42,863 nucleotides of DNA. Origin: an uncultured Alphaproteobacteria bacterium. GTDB taxonomy: Bacteria > Pseudomonadota > Alphaproteobacteria > Methylaequorales > Methylaequoraceae. This document shows positions 1 through 7,511 of the stretch, in pieces. Numbering within the stretch: the stretch's first letter is position 1; each line of letters opens with the position of its first letter. Below the pieces are notes generated by a model. The model made no database searches and was not told the DNA's origin. It was given only the letters and a program-made list of their open reading frames with translations. Made by a program: the position numbers and the translations under genes. The stretch spans positions 91,322 to 134,184 of the forward strand of contig CACBON010000002.1 in the NCBI GenBank assembly GCA_902540805.1. Direction: 5' to 3'.

Positions 1-2
1 TG

Positions 3-305
3 TGGGTTAGTCAAAAAAATAACTTTCTTCCTCATAAAACCTATGGAGAAAAAATTTTTAAAAAAGATAAGATTATTTTATTTGACGGTTGTTATAGAAA
101 GTTACAAAGAATTGAAAGGTTTAATACTCTTATAATTTCACCCTGCGTAAAAATCAAAAAATTTGAAATATTTAAAAAATTTTTGATTTTTTCTTACGCT
201 AAGCAAAACCTATTTAATTTAAAAATAAAAAACGGCATAAGCAAAAATTATTTTACAGTAAATTGGTACGAAGAACTTAGCCCATTTAAATGGAAAAAAA
301 TTTAA
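3..305 (+). CDS. holC: DNA polymerase III chi subunit, C-terminal part (5' end cut by window)
   Basis: An open frame runs from the window edge to a TAA at 303-305 and gives about 100 residues with no start codon inside the window. It begins with WVSQKNNFLPHKTYGEK, which matches the W-x(5)-FLPH-x-T motif in the middle of HolC. The C-terminal stretch (VNWYEELSPFKWKKI) fits the family's last strand and helix. HolC is the chi subunit of the clamp loader and links it to SSB. It is followed directly by ndk, a pairing I know from alphaproteobacteria. The stop codon overlaps the out-of-frame ATG at 290 but precedes the real ndk start. The call rests on one motif and the neighbourhood. Confidence 0.7.
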   Translation, partial: WVSQKNNFLPHKTYGEKIFKKDKIILFDGCYRKLQRIERFNTLIISPCVKIKKFEIFKKFLIFSYAKQNLFNLKIKNGISKNYFTVNWYEELSPFKWKKI

Positions 306-319
306 AACCGGAGTGTATT

Positions 320-739
320 ATGCAAAGAACCTTATCAATAATTAAACCTGATGCAGTTAAAAGAAGTCTTACTGGTGAGATTAATTCTATTATTCAAAAG
401 AATAATATTAAAATTATAGCTCAAAAAATGTTAAAACTTTCAATAGAGGATGCTCAAAATTTTTACAATGTTCATAGGGAAAGGGCCTTTTTTGAGGATT
501 TGTGTAATTACATGATATCTGGTCCAATCATTGTACAAGTTCTTGAAGGAAAAGACGTAATTTCAAAATACAGAGAATTAATGGGCGCAACTAACCCTGA
601 AAATGCTGATGAAAATACAATAAGAAAGCTTTTTGGGGTCTCAGTGGAAGAGAATTCTGTTCACGGGTCAGATAGTGAAGATAACTCAAAAATTGAGATA
701 GAATTTTTCTTTCCAAAGAGAGAGATTTTTAATATTTAA
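320..739 (+). CDS. ndk: Nucleoside diphosphate kinase
   Basis: The enzyme transfers the gamma phosphate from ATP to NDPs through a phosphohistidine. The 139-residue product has the family's normal length. Visible motifs are LSIIKPDAV near the N-terminus with Lys9, GATNP around residues 89-93, and the active-site NSVHGSDS with catalytic His115. The C-terminus ends in the usual EIEFFFP. An ATG at 290 is in frame, but it overlaps the holC end and adds ten unconserved residues. The ATG at 320 has a GGAG at 310-313 with good spacing and begins where the family begins. The gene ends 4 bp inside the convergent small membrane gene. Confidence 0.96.
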   Translation: MQRTLSIIKPDAVKRSLTGEINSIIQKNNIKIIAQKMLKLSIEDAQNFYNVHRERAFFEDLCNYMISGPIIVQVLEGKDVISKYRELMGATNPENADENTIRKLFGVSVEENSVHGSDSEDNSKIEIEFFFPKREIFNI

Positions 740-858
740 TAGATAAGAAAAAACCATAGAAGAGCTAATAAAATTATAACAAGTATTGTTGTTACTATGG
801 AGAATTTCATGAATTTTGCAAAAAATTCTTGATGCTCTTTACTGTCGAATTTGCCCAT
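736..858 (-). CDS. 40-residue single-span membrane protein, candidate aa3-type cytochrome oxidase subunit IV
   Basis: This short frame runs from ATG 858-856 to TAA 738-736. It encodes a charged N-terminus (MGKFDSKEHQEFFAKFMKF) followed by one hydrophobic helix (SIVTTILVIILLALLWFF). The layout of a short polar head with a conserved aromatic/Lys patch, then one helix and almost no tail, is that of the alphaproteobacterial aa3 cytochrome c oxidase subunit IV (about 45 residues). It overlaps the end of purN by 20 bp and the end of ndk by 4 bp, so it is probably cotranscribed with purMN. That it is translated is inferred from codon structure and protein character. The oxidase link is a family resemblance and other one-span proteins remain possible. 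Confidence 0.5.
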   Translation of the reverse strand: MGKFDSKEHQEFFAKFMKFSIVTTILVIILLALLWFFLIY

Positions 859-1426
859 TGTTTTTTTCCAAGTACTTCAATACTCTTATATACAATTTAT
901 GCTCCTTCATCAATATTTTTTTTTGAAGAGAAACTGCATTATCTGATTTAAATACTTTAACTATTTCTTGGTCTATTATTTTTCCTGAATCAATTTTTTT
1001 ATTTACAAAATGGACTGTGCAGCCTGAAAATCTAACTCCTTCTCGTATTGCTCTTTCATGCGTATTTAAACCTTTAAAAGCTGGTAGAAGTGATGGGTGA
1101 ATATTAATAATTTTATTGTTCCATGTTTTTACAAAATCTTTACTTAAAACTTTCATAAATCCAGCTAAACATATTAAATCTACTTTTTTTTTTAACAGAT
1201 ATTTAGATAAAGAGTTTTCAAAATCATAAATATGAGAATATTTTTTTTGGTTTATAATTTTTACATCAATACCTTTTTTTGACGCTTTTTGAATACCCAA
1301 TGCCAATGGATTGTTAGACACAACAGTAGCAACTTTCGATTTTATTAATTTTTTTTTTGAAGCTTCGATAATATTGAGCATATTACTTCCATTACCGGAA
1401 ATAAGAATACCTAATTTATAACCCAT
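839..1426 (-). CDS. purN: Phosphoribosylglycinamide formyltransferase
   Basis: This enzyme catalyses the third step of purine synthesis, formyl transfer from 10-formyl-THF to GAR. The 195-residue product has the standard length. It begins with GILISGNGSNM (phosphate-binding loop, residues 6-16) and carries the catalytic triad as N108 and H110 in NIHPSLLP and D146 in DSGKII. The ATG at 1426 lies within the last 16 bp of purM, so the two are translationally coupled, as in many bacteria. The small membrane gene starts within its 3' end. Confidence 0.96.
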   Translation of the reverse strand: MGYKLGILISGNGSNMLNIIEASKKKLIKSKVATVVSNNPLALGIQKASKKGIDVKIINQKKYSHIYDFENSLSKYLLKKKVDLICLAGFMKVLSKDFVKTWNNKIINIHPSLLPAFKGLNTHERAIREGVRFSGCTVHFVNKKIDSGKIIDQEIVKVFKSDNAVSLQKKILMKEHKLYIRVLKYLEKNNGQIRQ

Positions 1427-2472
1427 TCGCCAAATTTCCTAATTTCAACTTTAGATAGTTTTTTACTGTTATTTTCAATTTTACCAAGTAAACAAAACTC
1501 AACTTTATTTTTTTTTAAGTGATTAAAAACCATCTTATAATTTACCTTTTTTATTATTATTACAACTCCTATGCCACAATTAAAAGTCCCTAGCATTTCT
1601 TGAGGTGAAATGTTTGCTAATTTTTTTAACCAATGAAAAATTTTTGGTATTGTAAAACTTTTAGTTTTAATAATACCCTTTAAATTATTGGGAATAGCTC
1701 TAGATAAATTTTCAAAAATACCTCCACCTGTAATGTGTGCGATTGAATTTATTAAGTTTTTTTTAATTAATGGTAAAAGTTCATTGACATATATCTTTGT
1801 TGGAATTAGCAATTCTCCACCAACCGTTTTACTTGAATTAAAAGGTAATTTAGAATCGACCATTATTTGATTTTTCTTTAGTGCTTTACGGATTAATGAA
1901 AAACCATTTGAATGAACGCCGCTTGATTTAATCCCAATTAAAATATCATCATTTTTAACGTTATTAACACTAAGAAGTTGATTTCTTTCAACAACTCCAA
2001 CAGCAAATCCTGCAAGATCAAAGTCATTACCCCTATACATTCCAGGCATTTCAGCTGTTTCTCCACCAATGAGAGAACAACCTGACTGTTTACATCCATC
2101 ATTAATACTTTTAATAATTTTAAGGAAGTCACCACTAGAAATTTTAGAAGATGAAAAATAATCAAGAAAAAATAACGGTTCACCCCCGTTAGCTAGAATA
2201 TCATTCACGCACATTGCAACAAGATCAATTCCCAGATAATCTAGCATTTTACATTCAATTGCTAACTTAAGTTTTGTTCCGACACCATCAGTGCTACTAA
2301 GAAGAATTGGATCTTTATATTTTAATTTTTTTAGATCTAATAAAGAACAAAAACCTCCAGAATTTTTAATTATTTCTTTTCTGTAGTTTTCTTGTGTGAT
2401 TTTTTCTAATTTTTTAACTAACTTGGACGCTTTCTCAGTGTCTACACCTGAAGATTTATAAGTAATGCTAAT
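1411..2472 (-). CDS. purM: Phosphoribosylformylglycinamidine cyclo-ligase (AIR synthetase), ATT start
   Basis: PurM closes the imidazole ring of AIR using ATP. The frame is conserved well upstream of its first ATG (2247). The segment from 2472 to 2248 encodes MSITYKSSGVDTEKASKL and then STDGVGTKLKLAIE, which are the family's N-terminus and nucleotide-binding loop (about residues 61-73). No ATG, GTG or TTG occurs in frame between the upstream TAA (2476-2478) and 2247. An AGGAG at 2479-2483 sits 6 nt before the ATT at 2472-2470, and a start there gives 353 residues, close to the usual 345. An ATT at 2475 or 2466 is also possible. The rest (GIDLVAMCVNDIL, GGETAEMPGMY, HITGGG) is typical. purN follows with an overlap. 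Confidence 0.93.
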   Translation of the reverse strand: MSITYKSSGVDTEKASKLVKKLEKITQENYRKEIIKNSGGFCSLLDLKKLKYKDPILLSSTDGVGTKLKLAIECKMLDYLGIDLVAMCVNDILANGGEPLFFLDYFSSSKISSGDFLKIIKSINDGCKQSGCSLIGGETAEMPGMYRGNDFDLAGFAVGVVERNQLLSVNNVKNDDILIGIKSSGVHSNGFSLIRKALKKNQIMVDSKLPFNSSKTVGGELLIPTKIYVNELLPLIKKNLINSIAHITGGGIFENLSRAIPNNLKGIIKTKSFTIPKIFHWLKKLANISPQEMLGTFNCGIGVVIIIKKVNYKMVFNHLKKNKVEFCLLGKIENNSKKLSKVEIRKFGEWVIN

Positions 2473-2478
2473 AATTTA

Positions 2479-2483
2479 CTCCT
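2479..2483 (-). promoter_or_regulatory. Shine-Dalgarno AGGAG that fixes the ATT start of purM
   Basis: On the minus strand the sequence reads AGGAG, then TAAATT, then ATT AGC ATT ACT. The motif is full strength, which is uncommon in this window, and is 6 nt from the second of two tandem ATT codons. It supports initiation at 2472 rather than at the internal ATG 2247. Confidence 0.7.
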
Positions 2484-2565
2484 AAAAAAACTTTAATTAT
2501 TTCTAAAAAAAAATTAATGTTATAAAATTCTTTAATAAAGGTAAATTAAATTAAAATATAAAATT

Positions 2566-3666
2566 TTGAAAAATATAATCTTTAAATCTTTACTAATCAG
2601 TCTTTGCTTTCATTTTAATGTAGAAGCAGAGAACTCCATCTATACAGTAAAAGATAATCAAGTTTTTCTACAAAATGATCAAAATGTTCTAAAGTTAAGG
2701 GAAATAGCTAAAGAGCTTGCTTTTGATAATGCTTTTAATATTTTAACAAAGAAAATCTTAGAACCTTCTGAAATAAGAAAACTTGAAAGATTTGAAAAAA
2801 TCGATGTTTCTAGCCTAATAAAAGATTTCAAAATTGTTGAAGAAAAAATAACTGATATTAACTATAGCGCTAACATATTGGTAAACTTTAACCCTGACTT
2901 AGTCTTAAACTTTTTTGATGGTTCAAAAATTAAAAGTAAGGTGTTAGTATCTGAAGAGTACCTGGTTTTGCCAATCTTTAAGAAGTTTAATACTTTTTAC
3001 TTATGGGAAAATGATAATGTTTGGTATGACTACCTTTTAAATGAATATGATGAATTGGGACTTCTAAAACTGTATTTTCCAAAAAGAAATCATATTAATA
3101 AAATTAAAATTTCACCAAAGCAAATTTTAAAGCAAGATGATGAATCTATAAAAAAATTTTTGATGCAAAAAAGTAAAAAAAAGGCTTTGATAATTTATTT
3201 AGAAGAAAAATACGATTTAAAAATAAATAAAATAAATTCCACTGTTTCAACTACATTATTTTCTAACAAGGGGTTTGAGACCATAAAATTGTTTCAAAAT
3301 GATACTTACAAAGAAAATAGTAAACAATCAAATGCTAAATTAATATCTAAAATAATAATTAAAGAACTAGATGAATGGTGGAAAAAAAAAATTGACTCAC
3401 CCGACTTTGAATCCTCTAGCGAGTATACTTTTTTTATCGAACTTCAAAGCAAGAACTTAAAAGAAAATATATTTTTAGAAAAAAGAATTAATGAGATTCT
3501 TGGAAAAAAAGGTTTTATTGTTCATGAGTTTAATAATAAAGAAATCATTTATAAAGTGATCACTAAGTATAATGTTGAGCAACTAAATTTGGCTCTAGAG
3601 ATTGATAACCTTAGATTAGAAAAATCAAAAAAGAATGAAAATTTATTTAGATTAAGATCGTATTGA
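2566..3666 (+). CDS. Exported DUF2066-family protein
   Basis: The 366-residue product starts on TTG with a short cleavable-looking signal (residues 1-21: basic start, hydrophobic core, then VEAE). The part after the signal fits DUF2066: an initial strand, a helix with REIAKELAFDNAFNIL, then the conserved segment VSSLIKDFKIVEEKI followed by YSANILVNFNPDLVLNFF. The biochemical function of DUF2066 is unknown. In alphaproteobacteria the gene commonly precedes hdaA, and here its stop overlaps the hdaA start as TGATG. It is divergent from purM across 93 bp, which must hold promoters for both directions. No Shine-Dalgarno is evident. The TTG is chosen because it begins the signal peptide. Confidence 0.8.
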   Translation: MKNIIFKSLLISLCFHFNVEAENSIYTVKDNQVFLQNDQNVLKLREIAKELAFDNAFNILTKKILEPSEIRKLERFEKIDVSSLIKDFKIVEEKITDINYSANILVNFNPDLVLNFFDGSKIKSKVLVSEEYLVLPIFKKFNTFYLWENDNVWYDYLLNEYDELGLLKLYFPKRNHINKIKISPKQILKQDDESIKKFLMQKSKKKALIIYLEEKYDLKINKINSTVSTTLFSNKGFETIKLFQNDTYKENSKQSNAKLISKIIIKELDEWWKKKIDSPDFESSSEYTFFIELQSKNLKENIFLEKRINEILGKKGFIVHEFNNKEIIYKVITKYNVEQLNLALEIDNLRLEKSKKNENLFRLRSY

Positions 3667-4346
3667 TGAAACAAAATATTTTGAAGTTTAATTTTAAATT
3701 TAAAAGTAATGATTTTTTTGTTACTGAAAAAAATATGTTTGCTTACAATTTTATTAAAATGTGGCCTAATTGGCAGCAACGTTCGGTCTATTTATACGGC
3801 CCTGAGAAATGCGGTAAGACAACAATTTCACAAATGTGGTTAGAAGTCTCTAAAGGAATTTACATATCAAATGAAAATTTTGAAGATTTTTTTAGTGACG
3901 ACCCAAATATTGAATATATTAAAAGTAATAATTGGCTTATTGATGATGTAGATGATCTGATTACAATGGATAAAGATTTAAACTCTAAAAAAATCCTTAA
4001 TTTTATAAATATTATTAAAGACAACAAAGATGCATTTTTATTAATGACAGGGAAAAAATCTCCAAAACACATCGACTGTGATTTAAATGATTTAATATCA
4101 AGGTTACTATCATGTATTATTTTGGAGGTTAGAAATCCAGATCAAGAATTATTACTTAAAATAATAAATAAATATTTAATTGACAGAAATATCTATCTGT
4201 CTCAAAAAAAATTAAATTTCATTGCTAACAGAATTGAAAGATCCTATGAATCAGCTATAGAAATTGCTAAGAAAATTGACTTAAAATCTTTAGAAACAAA
4301 ATCAAATATATCAATACATTTTCTTAAATCGAATTTAAAAATTTAA
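3666..4346 (+). CDS. hdaA: DnaA-related replication regulator HdaA
   Basis: HdaA is a DnaA-like AAA+ protein that, with the beta clamp, promotes hydrolysis of DnaA-ATP and prevents over-initiation. The 226-residue product has the short single-AAA+ size of the family and no DNA-binding domain IV. The P-loop is GPEKCGKTT (residues 45-53), and NWLIDDVDDL (about 84-93) is the Walker B region. The N-terminal QNILKF could serve as a clamp-binding motif, which is an inference. It follows DUF2066 with a 1-bp overlap and ends 4 bp inside the convergent rnd. Confidence 0.85.
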   Translation: MKQNILKFNFKFKSNDFFVTEKNMFAYNFIKMWPNWQQRSVYLYGPEKCGKTTISQMWLEVSKGIYISNENFEDFFSDDPNIEYIKSNNWLIDDVDDLITMDKDLNSKKILNFINIIKDNKDAFLLMTGKKSPKHIDCDLNDLISRLLSCIILEVRNPDQELLLKIINKYLIDRNIYLSQKKLNFIANRIERSYESAIEIAKKIDLKSLETKSNISIHFLKSNLKI

Positions 4347-5143
4347 TAAACTTTTTTGATATTAAGTTTAAGCATAATTTTTTTTTTTAATTCCTTATCA
4401 ATATTTTGCTTGCATATCAACTTTATCTCTTTATCAGACGCAACTCGCCTAACAGGAACATCTTTTTGTATTGCTATCTTCTCTCGCAATCTAGAATACT
4501 TTTTAAGTTTATTTAGTTCATTTTTGTTGCACGGTTTGAATTTAAATTTTTCCCAAGCATTATTTATTTTTTTAGCATAAATATTAACATTAATAATTTT
4601 TTGATGCAGAGATCTAATTTGTTTTAAATTTCTAATTTTTAATTTTTTTTTTATGATATTATAAATCGGAATTAAGTATCTTACATCATTTAAGGCATAT
4701 TGAATTTTATTTGAGTCAAGCGGTCTTACTCTCCAATCAATAAATTGATTATTTTTATTAATTTCAACGTTAAGTAAATCTTTACACGCTTTGGCATAAC
4801 TTACGGAGTGATTGTAGCCTAGTTGCTCTAAGTAAATTTGAATATCATAAATTGGCAATGGAACTTTTTTGTAAATATTAAAAAATATTTCGATATCTTG
4901 TCTTGCTGCATGAAAGATTTTTTTTATTTTGGTATTGAAAAGTAATTTTTTTAAAAGTTTATAATCCAAATCTTGAGTTATTGGATCAAGTAAAATTGAA
5001 TCACTATTGTTAGCAAGTTGTATAAGACATAGTTTTGGATAATAGGTATCAACTCTATAAAATTCTGTATCAATACCAATTAATTTATCTTTTTGACATT
5101 TTTCGTAGAACTGTTTTAATTGATTTTTATTTATTTGTAACAC
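4343..5143 (-). CDS. rnd: Ribonuclease D
   Basis: RNase D is a 3'-5' exoribonuclease acting in tRNA 3'-end maturation. The three DEDD exonuclease motifs are visible: IGIDTEFYR, HAARQDIEIF and YALNDVRYL. After the nuclease domain there is a single region resembling the start of an HRDC domain (LKKYSRLREKIAIQKDVPVRRVASD). The protein is therefore about 100 residues shorter than E. coli RNase D (375) and probably has one reduced C-terminal domain. The start is uncertain. GTG 5143 begins where the family begins, whereas TTG 5179 adds 12 residues and leaves only 5 bp to the divergent aspS. Neither has a Shine-Dalgarno. Confidence 0.88.
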   Translation of the reverse strand: MLQINKNQLKQFYEKCQKDKLIGIDTEFYRVDTYYPKLCLIQLANNSDSILLDPITQDLDYKLLKKLLFNTKIKKIFHAARQDIEIFFNIYKKVPLPIYDIQIYLEQLGYNHSVSYAKACKDLLNVEINKNNQFIDWRVRPLDSNKIQYALNDVRYLIPIYNIIKKKLKIRNLKQIRSLHQKIINVNIYAKKINNAWEKFKFKPCNKNELNKLKKYSRLREKIAIQKDVPVRRVASDKEIKLICKQNIDKELKKKIMLKLNIKKVY

Positions 5144-5184
5144 TCGTTGAATTTTATCATTTAAAGAACTTGTCTTCAAATCGT

Positions 5185-6963
5185 ATGAATAAATTTAGAT
5201 CACATAATTGCGGTGAATTATCGTTAAAAAATAATGGTGAAGTTGTTCATATCGCCGGTTGGATCAATAAAAAAAGAGACCATGGAGGTCTCTTGTTTAT
5301 TGATTTAAGGGATCATTACGGATTAACTCAATGTGTTTTTGATTCGAATATTAAGAATTTTGAAAAAATTGAATCTTTGAAGCTAGAAAGCGTACTTAGA
5401 GTTATAGGGAAAGTTATAAAGAGGAATGAGGAAACCATTAACAAAAATCTTCCAACTGGTGAAGTTGAAATATTGGTTGAGGATTTCAAAGTTTTAAATC
5501 AGTCAGATCAGATACCATTTCAAATTGCTGTTGATGATGACTCCCCAGAAGAACAAAGATTAAAATATAGATACCTTGACTTAAGACGAGATAAAATTCA
5601 CAAGAATATAATTCTTAGATCAAATGTTATTAACAGAATAAGAGAAAAAATGTTATCTAGAAACTTCTTGGAAATTCAGACTCCTATTTTAACTGCATCT
5701 TCTCCCGAGGGAGCAAGAGACTTTTTAGTTCCAAGCCGACTAAATCAAGGAAAATTTTATGCATTACCTCAAGCACCGCAAATTTTTAAACAACTTTTAA
5801 TGGTTTCAAATTTTGACAAATACTTTCAAATTGCACCTTGTTTTAGAGATGAAGATGCAAGAGCTGATAGATCTCCTGGTGAATTTTATCAACTAGACTT
5901 CGAGATGGCTTTTGTCGAACAGGAGGATGTGTTAAGTGAAATTGAACCTGTAATTTATGAAATCTTTAAAGAATTTTCTGACAAAAAAGTATCAAACTTT
6001 CCCTTCAAAAGAATAACTTACCAAGATTCAATAAATAATTACGGTACAGATAAACCCGATCTGAGAAATCCTCTTTTAATAAATGATTTGACAGATTGTT
6101 TTGTAAATTCTGGATTCAAAATTTTCGAGGAAAACGTAAGAAAGGGAATGGTTGTAAAAGGAATTAAAGCTCCAAGTTCAGCAGAAATGCCAAGAACCTG
6201 GTTCGACAAATTAAATACCTGGGCAAGAAATTACGGACAGAAGGGGTTAGGTTATATAATTTGTCTTAATGAAGAATTCAAAGGTCCAATTGCAAACAAT
6301 GTTAAAAAAGAAAATTTGGACAAATTAATTAAAAGAGTTGGGCTTGAAAGCGGTGATTCTGTCTTTTTTATATCTGATAAAAAGGAGAACGCAAATAAGT
6401 TTGCATCAGTGGTTAGAACAGAATTATGTAGTCAATTAAAGTTACTAGAGAAAAATTCATTCCAATTTTGTTGGATAGTCGACTATCCGATGTTTGAAAT
6501 TAATCAAACAACCAATAAAATTGATTTTAGTCATAACCCTTTTTCTATGCCACAGGGCGGAATGGATTCTTTATTAAATAAAAATCCGCTGGATATTTTA
6601 GCGTGGCAATTTGATATTGTATGCAATGGCGTTGAGCTTTCATCTGGTGCGATAAGGAATCACAAGACAGATATAATGATTAAAGCCTTCGAGATTGCTG
6701 GATATAGTCGTGATGATTTAATGAAAAAGTTTGGTTTCCTTTTTAATGCGTTCAAATTTGGAGCTCCTCCGCATGGTGGTTCTGCACCTGGAATTGACAG
6801 AATTGTTATGCTTCTATCTGGAGAAGAAAATCTAAGAGAGGTTGTCGCTTTCCCAATGAATCAACAGGCTGAAGATCTAATGTTAGGCTCTCCTTCAGCG
6901 ATCTCTGAAAAGCATTTAAAGGAATTGGGTTTAAATATGAAAAAGATTGAAAAGACTACTTGA
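5185..6963 (+). CDS. aspS: Aspartyl-tRNA synthetase, likely non-discriminating (Asp/Asn)
   Basis: This is a class IIb synthetase of 592 residues, the normal bacterial length. It has the N-terminal OB anticodon-binding domain ([12 protein letters not shown], then [14 protein letters not shown]), class II motif 2 ([19 protein letters not shown]), the bacterial insertion domain, and motif 3 ([19 protein letters not shown]). The C-terminal [16 protein letters not shown] is the form I associate with AspRS enzymes that also charge tRNA-Asn, unlike the E. coli type. A GatCAB transamidase is encoded 10 kb away and would convert the mischarged product. The frame is open from 5035, but family alignment and divergence from rnd place the start at ATG 5185. 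It overlaps rpmG by 8 bp tail to tail. Confidence 0.96.
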   Translation: MNKFRSHNCGELSLKNNGEVVHIAGWINKKRDHGGLLFIDLRDHYGLTQCVFDSNIKNFEKIESLKLESVLRVIGKVIKRNEETINKNLPTGEVEILVEDFKVLNQSDQIPFQIAVDDDSPEEQRLKYRYLDLRRDKIHKNIILRSNVINRIREKMLSRNFLEIQTPILTASSPEGARDFLVPSRLNQGKFYALPQAPQIFKQLLMVSNFDKYFQIAPCFRDEDARADRSPGEFYQLDFEMAFVEQEDVLSEIEPVIYEIFKEFSDKKVSNFPFKRITYQDSINNYGTDKPDLRNPLLINDLTDCFVNSGFKIFEENVRKGMVVKGIKAPSSAEMPRTWFDKLNTWARNYGQKGLGYIICLNEEFKGPIANNVKKENLDKLIKRVGLESGDSVFFISDKKENANKFASVVRTELCSQLKLLEKNSFQFCWIVDYPMFEINQTTNKIDFSHNPFSMPQGGMDSLLNKNPLDILAWQFDIVCNGVELSSGAIRNHKTDIMIKAFEIAGYSRDDLMKKFGFLFNAFKFGAPPHGGSAPGIDRIVMLLSGEENLREVVAFPMNQQAEDLMLGSPSAISEKHLKELGLNMKKIEKTT

Positions 6964-7123
6964 TCTTTTGTTCTTTAAAAATTACGTGTTTCCTTACTTT
7001 TGGGTCGTATTTTTTCATCTCCAGCTTTTCAGTCATTGATTTAGGATTTTTGAATTTGACGTAAAAGTAGCCTGTATCTGCTGTACTTACCATTTTTACT
7101 TGTATAGTATTTGATTTGGCCAT
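6956..7123 (-). CDS. rpmG: 50S ribosomal protein L33
   Basis: A 55-residue frame runs from ATG 7123 to TAG 6956. The sequence [21 protein letters not shown] and the C-terminal [20 protein letters not shown] are plain L33, of the cysteine-free type common in proteobacteria. It is the last gene of the minus-strand run that includes topA, rnr and DUF983, its usual alphaproteobacterial neighbours. Its final codons overlap aspS by 8 bp. Confidence 0.96.
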   Translation of the reverse strand: MAKSNTIQVKMVSTADTGYFYVKFKNPKSMTEKLEMKKYDPKVRKHVIFKEQKIK

Positions 7124-7153
7124 GATGAATTTATATAAATTTTATTTTACCTG

Positions 7154-7507
7154 TCAAGTCTTACGTGATTTATCATCTAAGAAAATTTGTACCCCAATAA
7201 AAGCTCCCTTAATCCTTGGTAATAACCATAAGCTAAGAAAAACCGTTATTATGGGCCAAACAAACATTTGAAGATATAAAGAAGGACTAAAGTATTTTTC
7301 AGTTAATAAAATTAAGGGAATTAATATATGACCAATTATAAATATTGTTATATAAGCGGGACCATCATCTGATTTATAATTTGATAATTTTATTCCACAA
7401 CATTTACATTTGTTAAAAGTTTTAACATAACTTTTAAATATTGGAGTTAAACCACAGCAAGGACACCTTTTGTTAAATCCACGTTTCATATGTTCTAATT
7501 TATTCAT
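7154..7507 (-). CDS. DUF983 family zinc-ribbon membrane protein
   Basis: The product is 117 residues. A cysteine-rich N-terminal part with two CxxC pairs (CPCC and CKCC, about residues 15-37) is followed by the family's DDGPAYITIFIIGH and two hydrophobic spans, giving the DUF983 pattern. A zinc-ribbon fold at the membrane is inferred and the function is unknown. It follows rnr by 4 bp and precedes rpmG, the standard alphaproteobacterial order. ATG 7507 is used; an internal ATG at 7489 (MKRGFNKRCP) would also fit the family. Confidence 0.88.
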   Translation of the reverse strand: MNKLEHMKRGFNKRCPCCGLTPIFKSYVKTFNKCKCCGIKLSNYKSDDGPAYITIFIIGHILIPLILLTEKYFSPSLYLQMFVWPIITVFLSLWLLPRIKGAFIGVQIFLDDKSRKT

Positions 7508-7511
7508 AAAC

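Noticed and set aside
1938-2183. Minus-strand frame overlapping purM in another phase
   Set aside because: Leu/Ile-rich shadow translation of purM with no independent start signal.
1411-2247. purM starting at ATG 2247 (278 residues)
   Set aside because: This would remove the conserved nucleotide-binding loop STDGVGTKLK and the N-terminal domain, which are encoded in frame directly upstream behind an AGGAG.
2248-2475. Frameshift or broken purM
   Set aside because: The upstream conserved part is in the same frame as the rest with no stop, so an unusual start explains it better than a mutation.
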